Below are positions 11,594 to 19,907 of a stretch of DNA of 64,000 nucleotides, piece by piece. The stretch lies in assembly GCF_015070375.1 (NCBI RefSeq), contig NZ_JADCLL010000001.1:932501-996500 (forward strand), in the 5' to 3' direction. The notes below the pieces were generated by a model that was given only the letters and a program-made list of their open reading frames with translations, did not search any database and was not told where the DNA came from. The DNA comes from Nocardioides kribbensis (GTDB taxonomy: Bacteria > Actinomycetota > Actinomycetes > Propionibacteriales > Nocardioidaceae). Position 1 is the first letter of the stretch; every line of letters begins with the position of its first letter. Position numbers and translations under genes: made by a program.

Positions 11594-12787
11594 ATGGACC
11601 TCGACGACCTGCGGTGGCTGCTCACCGACGACGGCCAGGCCCTGCTCGCCGAGGCGGTCGCCGTCCTCGCGGCCGAGCCCGCGACGCCGGACCCGCTGCG
11701 GGTCTCGGCCTCGCTGCGCCGGCGCCACCCCGGGACCGACCCCGCCCACGTCGCCGCGGCGCTCACCCAGGCCACGCTGCGCCGCCGCGCCGAGGCCAAG
11801 CTGGGTGAGGAGGCCCGGCTGCTCTACTTCACCCCCGACGGCCTGGAGCAGGCGACCCGTCGCGCCGTCGCCGACCACCGCGCGGCCCGGCTGCGCGCCT
11901 TCGAGGCGATCTCGCTGGTCGACCTGGGCTGCGGCATCGGCGGGGACCTGATGGCGGGTGCCCGGGCCGGCATCGTGTGCGCGGGGGTCGACCTCGACCC
12001 GGTGCGGGTCGAGGTCGCGCGGGCCAACCTGGCCGCGCTGGGCCTCGACGGCGCGACCGTCGTCGCCGACGCCACCACGGTCGACACCTCCCCCTTCGAC
12101 GTCGCCTTCGCCGACCCGGCGCGGCGCACCGCACGGGGTCGCACCTTCGACGTCGACGACTGGACGCCGCCCTGGTCGTTCGTCGAGGGCCTCCTGCGCC
12201 GCGACGCGTGCGTCAAGGTCGCGCCCGGGATCCCCCACGACCTCGTGCCCGATGGCGTCGAGGCCGAGTGGGTCAGCGACCACGGGGAGGTCAAGGAGGC
12301 CGCCCTGTGGGCGGGCCGGCTGGCCACCACCCGCCGCCGGGCCACCGTCATCGGCGACGGCGGCCTGGCCACGCTCACCGACGAGGACGACCCCGGGGCT
12401 CCGGTGCGGTCCCTGGGGGCCTACCTCTACGAGCCCGACGGCGCCGTCGTGCGCGCCGGGCTGGTCACCGCCGTCGCCGCGGCGCACGCCGGCGACGACG
12501 CGGGCCTGCTCGACCCCCACATCGCCTACCTCACCTCCGACTCCGCGACCCGTACGCCGTTCGCGCGCGGCTACGAGGTGGTCGAGGAGCTGCCCTACCG
12601 CGAGAAGCAGCTGCGCGTGGCGCTGCGCGAGCGGGGCGTGGGCCGGCTGACCATCAAGAAGCGCGGCGTCGACGTGGTGCCCGAGCAGCTGCGCAAGCGG
12701 CTCGCGCTGCAGGGTGACGGCGAGGCCACCCTGGTGATGACCCGTGTGGCCGGCGAGGGCACCGCCCTGCTGGTGCGCCCCCTCTAG
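11594..12787 (+). CDS. Class I SAM methyltransferase with THUMP-like C-terminal domain
   Basis: The 397-aa protein has an N-terminal helical region (residues 1-95). A Rossmann methyltransferase core follows, with VDLGCGIGGDLMAGA (motif I, about 112-126), GVDLDPVRVEVARANL (motif II) and FADPARRT, the NPPY-like position. A C-terminal THUMP-like part contains GYEVVEELPYREKQLR and RLTIKKRGVDVVPEQLRKRL. The DPARR motif and the C-terminal domain mark a conserved bacterial family thought to modify RNA; the exact target is unknown. It is divergent from groES. Its stop codon shares a CTAG with the stop of the convergent B12 gene. The ATG at 11594 follows CAGGAT by 7 bases, possibly a weak leaderless start. 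Confidence 0.8.
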   Translation: MDLDDLRWLLTDDGQALLAEAVAVLAAEPATPDPLRVSASLRRRHPGTDPAHVAAALTQATLRRRAEAKLGEEARLLYFTPDGLEQATRRAVADHRAARLRAFEAISLVDLGCGIGGDLMAGARAGIVCAGVDLDPVRVEVARANLAALGLDGATVVADATTVDTSPFDVAFADPARRTARGRTFDVDDWTPPWSFVEGLLRRDACVKVAPGIPHDLVPDGVEAEWVSDHGEVKEAALWAGRLATTRRRATVIGDGGLATLTDEDDPGAPVRSLGAYLYEPDGAVVRAGLVTAVAAAHAGDDAGLLDPHIAYLTSDSATRTPFARGYEVVEELPYREKQLRVALRERGVGRLTIKKRGVDVVPEQLRKRLALQGDGEATLVMTRVAGEGTALLVRPL

Positions 12788-13938
12788 CCCGGCACCTGCC
12801 CCGGGACGTGCCCCGGCGCCGCCCCGGCCAGGTGGACCCTCGCCAGGGGGTGGCCGCGCAGCGGCTCGGCCAGCAGGCCCCACACCTCGGCGACCAGGCC
12901 GTCGGGGGCGTGGCGGGCCTCGAGCACGCGCTCGAGCCAGTCGCGCACCTCGATCATGATCGTCTCGTCGCCGACCACGAGGGCGGCGGCGAGGCAGCCG
13001 AGGACGTGGTCGACGTAGCCCGGAAAGTCGGTCCACCAGTCGGGGGCGCTGGAGGGCGCCCCGACCGCGACGTCGTGGCGGGCGGCGATCGCGCGCACGA
13101 CGTAGGGCGCGATCTCGTGGTGGTAGTCGGCGATCCAGGCGGCCTCCACGTCGGCGGGCCCGGCCTCGGCGGGGCCCGTCTGCGGCACGCGCGGCGGGAG
13201 GGCGTCGATGACCCGCGCCGCCTCGCCCGGGGTGGCGGCGTAGGCGGTCGCGCCCAGCGCGAGGGCGCGGGTCTCGTCGCCCCCGAAGGCCTGGCCGCCC
13301 ACCACCACGGGGATGCCGATGGCCCGGATGGAGCTGAAGAGCGACTTCTGCCCGGCCAGCGAGGAGGTGAGCGAGGCGCTGAAGAGCACCGCCCGGGGCT
13401 TGAGGCTGAGGATGTCGTGCAGGAGCCCGGCGGGCTCGGGGTCACCGCCGACGTAGGTGACGCGGTAGCCCGCGAGCAGCAGCGACTCGGCCACGATCAG
13501 CGCCGGGAGCGCGTGGCGCTCGTGCTCGAGGCAGGAGACGATCACCAGCGGCGCCGAGGCGTCGGCCTCGGGGGCGAAGGAGCCCAGCCAGTGCACGAGG
13601 CCCTCGTTGATCGCCGTGGCCTGGTGCTCCTGGGCCACGCTCCACCCACCGGTCAGCCAGAGGTCGCCGATGCGGGCCTGGGCCGGCACGACGAGCCGCT
13701 CGATGACCTCCATGGGGGCGGCCCCGCCCTCGTGGCGCTCACGCACGACGGCCAGGGCGCCGTGGCGGTCGCCCGACTCGAGCGCGGCCCAGTAGGTGCT
13801 CCACGCCGACTCCCACTCCGGGTCGTCGACCGGGGCGAGGGCGACCGGGGGAAGGGTCGTCGTCGCGTCCTGGGTCGGCGTGACGCTCGTGCCGGTCGCC
13901 TGGTCGGGACCGGGGTCGTGCTGCACCTGCTGCTGCAC
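12784..13938 (-). CDS. Cobalamin-binding protein, CarH-photoreceptor-like, without DNA-binding domain
   Basis: The 384-aa protein has a Pro/Thr-rich lead (1-38) and a four-helix B12 cap domain (about 40-120). A Rossmann B12-binding domain follows (about 130-250: VIVSCLEHERHALPAL, YVGGD, VVGGQAFGG). W94, E104 and H105 match the W-x9-EH signature that seats adenosylcobalamin in light-sensing CarH proteins, and H142 (ERHALP) is the likely lower ligand to cobalt. CarH normally has an N-terminal MerR-type helix-turn-helix; none is seen. Instead there is a C-terminal helical region of about 125 residues with two Trp (DWWTDFP). The GTG start has AGGAGG 6 bases upstream. ACTTTA at 13965-13970 (TAAAGT on the coding strand) may be its -10. 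Output and partner are unknown. Confidence 0.75.
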   Translation of the reverse strand: MQQQVQHDPGPDQATGTSVTPTQDATTTLPPVALAPVDDPEWESAWSTYWAALESGDRHGALAVVRERHEGGAAPMEVIERLVVPAQARIGDLWLTGGWSVAQEHQATAINEGLVHWLGSFAPEADASAPLVIVSCLEHERHALPALIVAESLLLAGYRVTYVGGDPEPAGLLHDILSLKPRAVLFSASLTSSLAGQKSLFSSIRAIGIPVVVGGQAFGGDETRALALGATAYAATPGEAARVIDALPPRVPQTGPAEAGPADVEAAWIADYHHEIAPYVVRAIAARHDVAVGAPSSAPDWWTDFPGYVDHVLGCLAAALVVGDETIMIEVRDWLERVLEARHAPDGLVAEVWGLLAEPLRGHPLARVHLAGAAPGHVPGQVPG

Positions 13939-13986
13939 CGTGCACCTCCTGGGGGGACCTCACGACTTTACCCAGGCCGCCCCCGT

Positions 13987-14014
13987 CGGCCCTCGCCCGA
14001 GTGGGCGAGGGCCG
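13987..14014 (-). terminator. perfect 12-bp stem-loop after the mscR-hydrolase operon
   Basis: CGGCCCTCGCCC at 13987-13998 pairs perfectly with GGGCGAGGGCCG at 14003-14014 around the loop GAGT. It sits 15 bases past the stop of the hydrolase gene on the minus strand. Confidence 0.75.
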
Positions 14015-14028
14015 CGGGTGGAGCGGGA

Positions 14029-14670
14029 TCAGCCCGCCAGGCCGGCGCGCTCGGCGCCGATGGTGGTGTCGTCGCCGTGACCGGTGTGGACCACCGTCTC
14101 GTCGGGCAGGGCCAGGAGCTTCTCGCGGATGGAGGCCTTGATGACGTCCTCGTCGCTGTAGGAGCGGCCGGTGGCCCCCGGACCTCCCTGGAAGAGGGTG
14201 TCGCCGGTGAAGACGCACCCCAGCGCCGGGGCGTGGAAGCAGACCGCGCCCGGCGCGTGGCCCGGCGTGTGCAGCGCCCGCAGCACCGTGCCCCCGACGA
14301 GGATCTCGAAGCCGTCGCCGAGGTCGACGTCCCACAGGTGGCCCTGGCCGTCCTCGGAGAGGTGGGTGAGGTCCCACAGCGGCTTGTCGTCGGGGTGCAG
14401 CATGATCGGCGCCACCACCCGCTCGCGCAGGGCCGGCGCCACCCGCGAGTGGTCGTCGTGGGCGTGGGTCAGCAGGATCGCGCGCACGGTGCGCTCGCCC
14501 ACCAGCGCCAGGATGTCGTCGACCGAGTGGGGGGCGTCGATGACGACGCACTCGGTGTCGTCGCCGACGACCCAGAGGTTGTTGTCGACCTGGTGGGTCT
14601 CGCCGTCGAGGCTGAAGGTGCCGCTGGAGACGGCGTGGTCGATGCGCACTCCTCCGGCAGCGCCGCTCAC
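14029..14670 (-). CDS. Metallo-beta-lactamase-fold hydrolase coupled to mscR
   Basis: The 213-aa MBL-fold protein has the metal motif [14 protein letters not shown] (HxHxDH) and then [24 protein letters not shown] and [11 protein letters not shown], all glyoxalase-II-like. The GTG at 14668-14670 overlaps the stop of mscR (GTGA), so the two proteins are made together. A MBL-fold gene is also paired with mscR in mycobacteria. By context it may hydrolyse S-formylmycothiol, the product of MscR, to formate and mycothiol. That is inference; glyoxalase-type thioester hydrolysis is the family activity. A strong terminator follows. Confidence 0.8.
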   Translation of the reverse strand: MSGAAGGVRIDHAVSSGTFSLDGETHQVDNNLWVVGDDTECVVIDAPHSVDDILALVGERTVRAILLTHAHDDHSRVAPALRERVVAPIMLHPDDKPLWDLTHLSEDGQGHLWDVDLGDGFEILVGGTVLRALHTPGHAPGAVCFHAPALGCVFTGDTLFQGGPGATGRSYSDEDVIKASIREKLLALPDETVVHTGHGDDTTIGAERAGLAG

Positions 14671-15779
14671 AGGATCACCACCGAGCGCAGCACGCCGCCG
14701 TCGTGCATCTTGGCGAAGGCGGCCTCGACGTCGTCGATGCCGATCTCCTCGGTCACGAAGGCGTCGAGGTCGAGACGGCCCTGCTGGTAGAGGTCGACGA
14801 GCATCGGGAAGTCGCGGCTGGGCAGGCAGTCGCCGTACCAGCTGGACTTCAGGGCGCCGCCGCGGCCGAAGACGTCGATGAGCGGGAGCTCGGGCACGGT
14901 CATGTCGGGGGTCGGCACGCCGACCAGGACGACGGTGCCGGCCAGGTCGCGGGCGTAGAACGCCTGCTTCCAGGTCTCCGGGCGGCCCACGGCCTCGATG
15001 ACGACGTCGGCGCCCTCGGCCCCGGCGTAGGTCTGGGCGCAGATCTCCTTGATCGCCTCGACGGGGTCGGTGGTCGAGGAGTCGACTGTGTGGGTGGCGC
15101 CGAGGGCCTTGGCGGTCTCGAGCTTGCCGGCGTCGATGTCGACGGCGATGATCGGGCTCGCGCCGGCCAGCGCGGAGCCGGCGATCGCGGCCACGCCCAC
15201 GCCACCGCAGCCGATGACCGCGACCGACCTGCCGCGGCCCACGGCGCCGGTGTTGATGGCCGCGCCGATGCCGGCCATCACCCCGCAGCCGAGCAGGCCG
15301 ACGGCGGCCGGACGGGCCGACGGGTCGACCTTGGTGCACTGGCCGGCCGCGACCAGGGTCTTCTCGGCGAAGGCGCCGATGCCCAGCGCGGGGCTGAGCT
15401 CGGTGCCGGCGTCGTCGCCCTCGGCCAACGTCATCTTCTGGGTGGCGTTGTGGGTGGCGAAGCAGTACTGCGGCTCGCCCCGCTCGCAGGCGCGGCACTG
15501 GCCGCACACCGCACGCCAGTTGAGCACGACGAAGTCGCCGGGGGCCACCGAGGTGACGTCGTCACCGACGGCCTCGACGACGCCGGAGGCCTCGTGGCCG
15601 AGCAGGAACGGGAAGTCGTCGTTGATCCCGCCCTCGCGGTAGTGCAGGTCGGTGTGGCACACCCCGCACGCCTGGATCTTGACCACGGCCTCGCCGGGCC
15701 CGGGGTCGGGCACGTTGATCGTGGTGACCTCGACGGGCTGTCCCTTGGCCCGTGCGACGACGGCCTTCACCTGCTGCAT
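14667..15779 (-). CDS. mscR: S-(hydroxymethyl)mycothiol dehydrogenase / class III alcohol dehydrogenase
   Basis: The 370-aa zinc-dependent medium-chain dehydrogenase has the catalytic-zinc ligands in [13 protein letters not shown] and LLGHEASG. Structural-zinc cysteines lie in [15 protein letters not shown], and the NAD-binding loop is [20 protein letters not shown]. The sequence matches the mycothiol-dependent formaldehyde dehydrogenase group, which oxidises the spontaneous adduct of formaldehyde and mycothiol. The MBL-fold partner coupled at its 3' end strengthens this. The ATG has a clear GGAGGAG 4-5 bases upstream, and TAGGCT at 15825-15830 is a likely -10. Likely role: detoxification of formaldehyde, and perhaps denitrosylation of S-nitrosomycothiol. 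Confidence 0.85.
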   Translation of the reverse strand: MQQVKAVVARAKGQPVEVTTINVPDPGPGEAVVKIQACGVCHTDLHYREGGINDDFPFLLGHEASGVVEAVGDDVTSVAPGDFVVLNWRAVCGQCRACERGEPQYCFATHNATQKMTLAEGDDAGTELSPALGIGAFAEKTLVAAGQCTKVDPSARPAAVGLLGCGVMAGIGAAINTGAVGRGRSVAVIGCGGVGVAAIAGSALAGASPIIAVDIDAGKLETAKALGATHTVDSSTTDPVEAIKEICAQTYAGAEGADVVIEAVGRPETWKQAFYARDLAGTVVLVGVPTPDMTVPELPLIDVFGRGGALKSSWYGDCLPSRDFPMLVDLYQQGRLDLDAFVTEEIGIDDVEAAFAKMHDGGVLRSVVIL

Positions 15780-15799
15780 GGTTCTCCTCCGGTCGGGGT

Positions 15800-15830
15800 G
15801 GCGCCGAGCGGCGCCGGTGGCCCGAGCCTA
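15800..15830 (-). promoter_or_regulatory. mscR promoter region: palindrome GGCGCC-GAGC-GGCGCC and -10 TAGGCT
   Basis: GGCGCC at 15800-15805 and 15810-15815 form a perfect inverted repeat just downstream of TAGGCT (15825-15830 read on the minus strand). The palindrome would fall in the 5' leader or at +1. It could be an operator or a leader hairpin; no regulator is identified. Confidence 0.4.
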
Positions 15831-15847
15831 GGCGGTGCCCCGGACGC

Positions 15848-16912
15848 TCAGCCGGCGAGGACGTCGGTGACGGGCAGCGAGGAGTCGGCGGGCAGGTCGA
15901 GGGAGGAGGGCGTGCGGCCGCGGGCGACCATCTCGGCGCCGAGGGCCGCCACCATCGCGCCGTTGTCGGTGCACAGGCCGGGCCGCGGCACCCGCACCCG
16001 GATGCCCAGGGTCTCGGCGCGCGACTCCGCCAGCGCCCGCAGCCGGGAGTTGGCCGCGACCCCGCCGCCGATGAGCAGGTCGTCGATGCCCTCGCTGGCC
16101 GCCGCGTCGAGCGCCTTGCGCACCAGCACGTCGCACACCGCCTCCTGGAAGGACGCCGCCACGTCGGCCACCGGCACCGGCTCCCCCGAGCGCTCACGGG
16201 TCTCGACCCAGCGCGCCACCGCGGTCTTGAGCCCGGAGAAGGAGAAGTCGAAGCGGTGCCGCTCGAGGTCCTTGCGGGCGGTGAGGCCGCGGGGGAAGTC
16301 GATGGCCACGCTGTCGCCCTCGCGGGCGACCCGGTCCACGTGGGGACCCCCGGGGAAGGGCAGGCCCAGCAGCCGGGCGACCTTGTCGAAGGCCTCCCCC
16401 GCGGCGTCGTCGATGGTCGAGCCCATCGAGACGATGCCGTCGTCGTGGCCGGTCACGTCGGCCACCCGCAGCAGGCTGGAGTGGCCCCCGCTCACCAGCA
16501 TCGCCACGCAGGGCTCGGGCAGCGCGCCGTGCTCGAGCTGGTCGACGGCCACGTGGGAGGCCAGGTGGTTGACGCCGTAGAGCGGCTTGCCGAGGCCGAG
16601 CGCGAGGGCCTTGGCCGCGGCCACCCCGACCAGCAGGGCGCCGGCGAGGCCCGGACCGTGGGTCACCGAGATCGCGTCGACCTCGTGCAGGGCGACCCCT
16701 GCGGTCTCGCAGGCCCGCTCGATGGTCGGCACCATGGCCTCGAGGTGGGCCCGGCTCGCGACCTCGGGCACGACGCCGCCGAAGCGGGCGTGCTCCTCGA
16801 CGCTGCTGGCCACCGCGTCGGCGAGCAGGGTGCGCCCGCGCACGATGCCGATCCCGGTCTCGTCGCAGGAGGTCTCGATGCCCAGCACCAGGGGTCCGTC
16901 GGTGTGCTCCAC
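15848..16912 (-). CDS. tsaD: tRNA N6-adenosine threonylcarbamoyltransferase
   Basis: TsaD transfers the threonylcarbamoyl group to A37 of ANN-decoding tRNAs with TsaB and TsaE. At 354 aa the length is usual. Motifs are [15 protein letters not shown] (ASKHA phosphate-1), VNHLASHV with the two metal-binding His, [10 protein letters not shown] and [24 protein letters not shown] and [14 protein letters not shown] follow. The GTG start follows CACAAT (16919-16924, minus strand) by 6 bases, a possible leaderless promoter. It is separated from tsaB/rimI by a GNAT gene on the other strand, so it must have its own promoter, unlike the usual single operon. Confidence 0.96.
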   Translation of the reverse strand: MEHTDGPLVLGIETSCDETGIGIVRGRTLLADAVASSVEEHARFGGVVPEVASRAHLEAMVPTIERACETAGVALHEVDAISVTHGPGLAGALLVGVAAAKALALGLGKPLYGVNHLASHVAVDQLEHGALPEPCVAMLVSGGHSSLLRVADVTGHDDGIVSMGSTIDDAAGEAFDKVARLLGLPFPGGPHVDRVAREGDSVAIDFPRGLTARKDLERHRFDFSFSGLKTAVARWVETRERSGEPVPVADVAASFQEAVCDVLVRKALDAAASEGIDDLLIGGGVAANSRLRALAESRAETLGIRVRVPRPGLCTDNGAMVAALGAEMVARGRTPSSLDLPADSSLPVTDVLAG

Positions 16913-16918
16913 GCGCCC

Positions 16919-16924
16919 ATTGTG
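16919..16924 (-). promoter_or_regulatory. possible -10 CACAAT before tsaD
   Basis: CACAAT on the minus strand ends 6 bases before the GTG of tsaD, the spacing seen at the TANNNT leaderless starts in this window. No clear -35 was seen. Confidence 0.4.
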
Positions 16925-16962
16925 CCCGTCGCGCGCCGGGGGCCGCGTGCCAGCATGGCGGG

Positions 16963-17814
16963 GTGCGTGACGAGGGTGTCGGGGTCGGGGTCGGGGTGGA
17001 CGGCGGCGTCGGGGAGGGGCCGACGGGCGAGCCGGCGCGGGAGGTGTCGGTCGAGGAGCTCTACGCCGGCTGCGGCGCGGCGCTGCTGCACCACCAGGTG
17101 CCGCGCGCGGGGGTGCGGCGGGCGTGGCTCGCCGGGCCCACCGCGGCCGCGTGGTGGGGGCCGGGCGGTCGACCCGGCGGACCGGCCGACGTCGTGACCG
17201 CGGTGGGTCCCCCGGCCCTGCTCGGCCCCGTGCTGGCGCTGGCCGCCGCCACGTCGCCGGTGCCCGGGCGGCTCAGCGTGGAGGCCCGCTCGGCCCACGT
17301 CGTGCCGGCGCCGTGGCGCCAGGTCGACCCGTGGACGTGGCACTGGATGCGGGCCCGGCGCGGCGACGTGCCGCTCGCGCCGACCCCGGAGGTGGTCGAC
17401 CTCGGCCTCGCGCACCCCGAGGAGGTCGACGCCGTGCTCGACGCCGCCAACCCCGGGTCCTTCGCCCGCTCCGACACCCCGGGCGTCCTCACCTGGCACG
17501 GCGTACGCCGCCCCGGGCCGGGCCGCCCGCTGGTGGCGGTCGGCGCCCTGGCCGCCCAGCCCGACGGCAGCGGGCACCTGCGCGGGGTGGCCGTGCTGCC
17601 CGGGGAGCGCGGCCGCGGGCTGGGCCGGGCGGTGTCGACGTCGCTCACGCGCGCGGGCCTGGCCCTGGCCGACGTGGTGACGCTGGGCGTCTACACCGAC
17701 AACGCCCCGGCACTGGCCGTCTACGCCTCGCTGGGCTACGAGACGGTCCACACCTTCGTCTCGGGCCCCACGAGCGCGCGCTCGAGCACGACCGCGGCGG
17801 TGCCGTCGCGGTAG
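16963..17814 (+). CDS. GNAT-family N-acetyltransferase inserted between tsaD and rimI
   Basis: The 283-aa predicted acetyltransferase has its GNAT core in the C-terminal half: [21 protein letters not shown] is the acetyl-CoA loop, and [21 protein letters not shown] is the C-terminal strand-helix pair. The N-terminal 120 residues are variable, with a low-complexity [11 protein letters not shown] start encoded by G-rich DNA. The exact start is uncertain: GTG at 16963 is taken, though a start within the next 25 codons is possible. The last 79 bases overlap the 3' end of rimI on the other strand. Substrate unknown. The position, opposite in direction to the conserved t6A block around it, suggests later insertion or rearrangement. 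Confidence 0.7.
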   Translation: MRDEGVGVGVGVDGGVGEGPTGEPAREVSVEELYAGCGAALLHHQVPRAGVRRAWLAGPTAAAWWGPGGRPGGPADVVTAVGPPALLGPVLALAAATSPVPGRLSVEARSAHVVPAPWRQVDPWTWHWMRARRGDVPLAPTPEVVDLGLAHPEEVDAVLDAANPGSFARSDTPGVLTWHGVRRPGPGRPLVAVGALAAQPDGSGHLRGVAVLPGERGRGLGRAVSTSLTRAGLALADVVTLGVYTDNAPALAVYASLGYETVHTFVSGPTSARSSTTAAVPSR

Positions 17815-18272
17815 TAGCGCGACCGGCGCGCGATCTCGCCGAAGCCGCGGGCGGCGTAGAAGGCCCGGGCGCCGGCGTTGTCCTCGCGCACCTCGAGCAG
17901 GAGCCGCTCGGCGCCGGCCTCGCGGGCCAGCGCCGCCACGGCCTCCAGCAGGGCGCTGGCCAGCCCGCCGCGGCGCCGGTCGGCGGCCACCGCGATCCGC
18001 TGGAGCTCGGCGGGATCGGGGTCGGTGTCGGGGTCCGGGTCGAGGCCCGGGTCGGCGGCAGCGGTCGCCGGCAGGGGCAGGCTGACCACGGCGTGGCCCA
18101 CCACCTCGGAGCCGTCCTGCGCCACGAGGTAGACGACGGTGGGCAGGTCGCCGGCGAGGCCCGCGGCGACCAGCGCCTCGCTCCAGGCGTCGTCGCCGAG
18201 CCCTTCGCGCTCGAGCCCGGCCACCGCGTCGAGGTCGCCGGGGACCGCGCGGCGCACCAGGGCGCCGCTCAC
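17736..18272 (-). CDS. rimI: Ribosomal-protein-alanine N-acetyltransferase RimI-like
   Basis: The 178-aa GNAT enzyme of the RimI group usually acetylates the N-terminal Ala of ribosomal protein S18 or other protein N-termini. Visible motifs are IAVAADRRRGGLASALL (acetyl-CoA loop, RxxGxA type) and LLLEVREDNAGARAFYAARGF. A Pro-Asp repeat linker (PGLDPDPDTDPDPAEL) precedes the acetyl-CoA loop and is longer than usual. The GTG start lies 7 bases after the tsaB stop, consistent with the standard tsaE-tsaB-rimI operon. The 3' end overlaps the convergent GNAT gene by 79 bases. Confidence 0.85.
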   Translation of the reverse strand: MSGALVRRAVPGDLDAVAGLEREGLGDDAWSEALVAAGLAGDLPTVVYLVAQDGSEVVGHAVVSLPLPATAAADPGLDPDPDTDPDPAELQRIAVAADRRRGGLASALLEAVAALAREAGAERLLLEVREDNAGARAFYAARGFGEIARRSRYYRDGTAAVVLERALVGPETKVWTVS

Positions 18273-18279
18273 GGGCCCG

Positions 18280-18930
18280 TCACGGGGTCGCGGGGGCGGC
18301 GGGCACCGCGCGCGCCACCGCGTCGGGGCGGCGCAGGTAGAGCGGCTCGGGGTCCATCAGCTCGACCCGCTCCTCGGCGATGGCGCGGGCCAGCCAGCCC
18401 GCACCGGGCCGCTGCGGCCCGAGCGCGGCGGGGAAGGCCTCGGGGTAGAGCGCGCCGCCCTCGCCCACCACAGGCCGGTCAGTGGCCAGCACGGCCGGCT
18501 TGTCGACCACCGGGCCCTCGAGGCGGGCGCCGTCGGCGTCGTAGGAGGCGAGGTAGACCTCCTTGCGCCGGGCGTCGCTGGCCACGACGAAGCCGCCGGC
18601 CAGCCGCTCGCCGAGGGTGTCGGCGGCCTCGACGGCCAGCACGTCGAGGGAGCAGGCGGCGTAGACCGGGAGCTCCAGCACGAAGCCGAGCGTGCGCGCG
18701 GTGACGAGCCCGACCCGCAGCCCGGTGAAGGGCCCGGGGCCGGCACCGACCCCGATCGCGGTGAGGTCCTGGCGCACGATGCCGGCCTGGGCCAGGGCCC
18801 GCTCGATGAGCGGGGCCAGCTGCTCGCCGTGCTTCATGGTGCGCTCGGAGACCAGGTCGACCACGACGTCGTCGCCGTCGTGGAGGGCCACGCAGACCTG
18901 GGGCGAGGAGGTGTCGAAGGTCAGCAGCAC
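18280..18930 (-). CDS. tsaB: t6A complex dimerisation subunit TsaB
   Basis: The 216-aa paralogue of TsaD lacks the metal-binding His pair and scaffolds the t6A synthase. The opening LLTFDTSSPQVCVALHDG, HGEQLAPLIERALAQAG and GVGAGPGPFTGLRVG are diagnostic. The frame is open much further upstream, but GTG at 18928-18930 starts right at the conserved strand and has TAGCCT 7 bases before it. It therefore has its own leaderless-type promoter in the 38-base gap after the GNAT-TsaE gene. rimI follows after 7 bases. Confidence 0.93.
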   Translation of the reverse strand: MLLTFDTSSPQVCVALHDGDDVVVDLVSERTMKHGEQLAPLIERALAQAGIVRQDLTAIGVGAGPGPFTGLRVGLVTARTLGFVLELPVYAACSLDVLAVEAADTLGERLAGGFVVASDARRKEVYLASYDADGARLEGPVVDKPAVLATDRPVVGEGGALYPEAFPAALGPQRPGAGWLARAIAEERVELMDPEPLYLRRPDAVARAVPAAPATP

Positions 18931-18937
18931 GCGCCCG

Positions 18938-18943
18938 AGGCTA
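18938..18943 (-). promoter_or_regulatory. -10 element TAGCCT, leaderless tsaB start
   Basis: TAGCCT on the minus strand lies 7 bases before the GTG of tsaB, inside what would otherwise be a continuous operon. Confidence 0.5.
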
Positions 18944-18968
18944 GCCCAGCCCGCGGACCGACCCGGGA

Positions 18969-19907
18969 TCAGCCGAGGGCGCGGAAGGACAGGGCGTGCC
19001 AGCGCGGGCCGACCGGCGTGATCTCCACCCGGCGCGGGTCCTCGCTGCCCTCGGGGTCGAGGTCGCGCACGATGTTGATCTCCAGGCGCGACTCGCTGAG
19101 GCCCTCGGCCAGCCCCGCGCCCCACTCCACCACCGTCACCGCGTCGGACAGCGAGGTGTCGAGGTCGAGGTCGTCGAGCTCGTCGAGGCCGCCCAGGCGG
19201 TAGGCGTCGACGTGCACCAGCTGCGGACCGCCCACCTCCGAGGGGTGCACGCGGGCGATGACGAAGGTCGGCGAGGTCACCCCGCCGCGCACGCCCAGCC
19301 CCGCCCCGAGGCCCTGGGTGAAGGTCGTCTTGCCGGCCCCCAGCTCGCCGGTGAGCACGATGAGGTCGCCCCGCGTGAGCTGGCCGGCCAGCGAGCGGCC
19401 GATCCCGCGCATGGCCTCCGCGGTCGGCGCGGCCCAGACCGCCGTACGCAGGGGCCGGCGCATCTCGACGTGCGGGGAGTAGCGCAGGATCTCCTTGAAG
19501 CCCTGGCGCTCCCAGAAGCGCACCGTGCGGGGCAGCTCCTCGCGCGCGACGACGGTGAGGTCGTCGGTGCCCGTGCCGGAGGCCTCGACCGCCTCCACCG
19601 CGGCCTCGATGAGCGCCCCGGCGATGCCGTGGCCCTGGTGGTCGGGGCTGACGGCGAAGCGGCGCAGGTAGGTCGTGCTGCCGACCGGGTCGAGCACGAC
19701 GGCACCGACGGGCTCGCCGTCGAGGCAGGCCAGCAGGCCCCCGCCGCCTGCGCCGACGCGGCTGAGCCTCTCGGCGATGGTCTCGACGCTCTCCCCGAGC
19801 GCGTCGGCCGGCGGGTCGAGAGGGGGTCGCGCGGAGAACGCCGCCCGCACCACCTCGAGCACCTCGCGGGCGTGCTCCGGGCCGACCTGGCGCACGGTGA
19901 GCGTCAT
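18969..19907 (-). CDS. tsaE: GNAT acetyltransferase-TsaE fusion
   Basis: One uninterrupted frame of 312 codons encodes two domains. Residues 1-152 are a GNAT acetyltransferase (FAVSPDHQGHGIAGALIEAA, then RTVRFWERQGFKEIL). Residues about 155-312 are TsaE, the ATPase that drives turnover of the t6A synthase: GELGAGKTTFTQGLG (Walker A, about 187-201), TSPTFVIARVHP, LVHVDAYRLGG and VTVVEWGAGLAE. Normal TsaE is about 150-170 aa, so the N-terminal half is extra. The ATG at 19905-19907 overlaps the stop of the alpha/beta hydrolase (ATGA). No internal start with a good ribosome site was seen before the TsaE part. The acetylation target is unknown; rimI, two genes on, is another GNAT. Confidence 0.9.
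   Translation of the reverse strand: MTLTVRQVGPEHAREVLEVVRAAFSARPPLDPPADALGESVETIAERLSRVGAGGGGLLACLDGEPVGAVVLDPVGSTTYLRRFAVSPDHQGHGIAGALIEAAVEAVEASGTGTDDLTVVAREELPRTVRFWERQGFKEILRYSPHVEMRRPLRTAVWAAPTAEAMRGIGRSLAGQLTRGDLIVLTGELGAGKTTFTQGLGAGLGVRGGVTSPTFVIARVHPSEVGGPQLVHVDAYRLGGLDELDDLDLDTSLSDAVTVVEWGAGLAEGLSESRLEINIVRDLDPEGSEDPRRVEITPVGPRWHALSFRALG

Noticed and set aside
18000-18060. Repeat of GGGTCGGGGTC in rimI as a regulatory repeat
   Set aside because: It encodes the Pro-Asp linker of RimI and lies within the gene; codon bias explains it.
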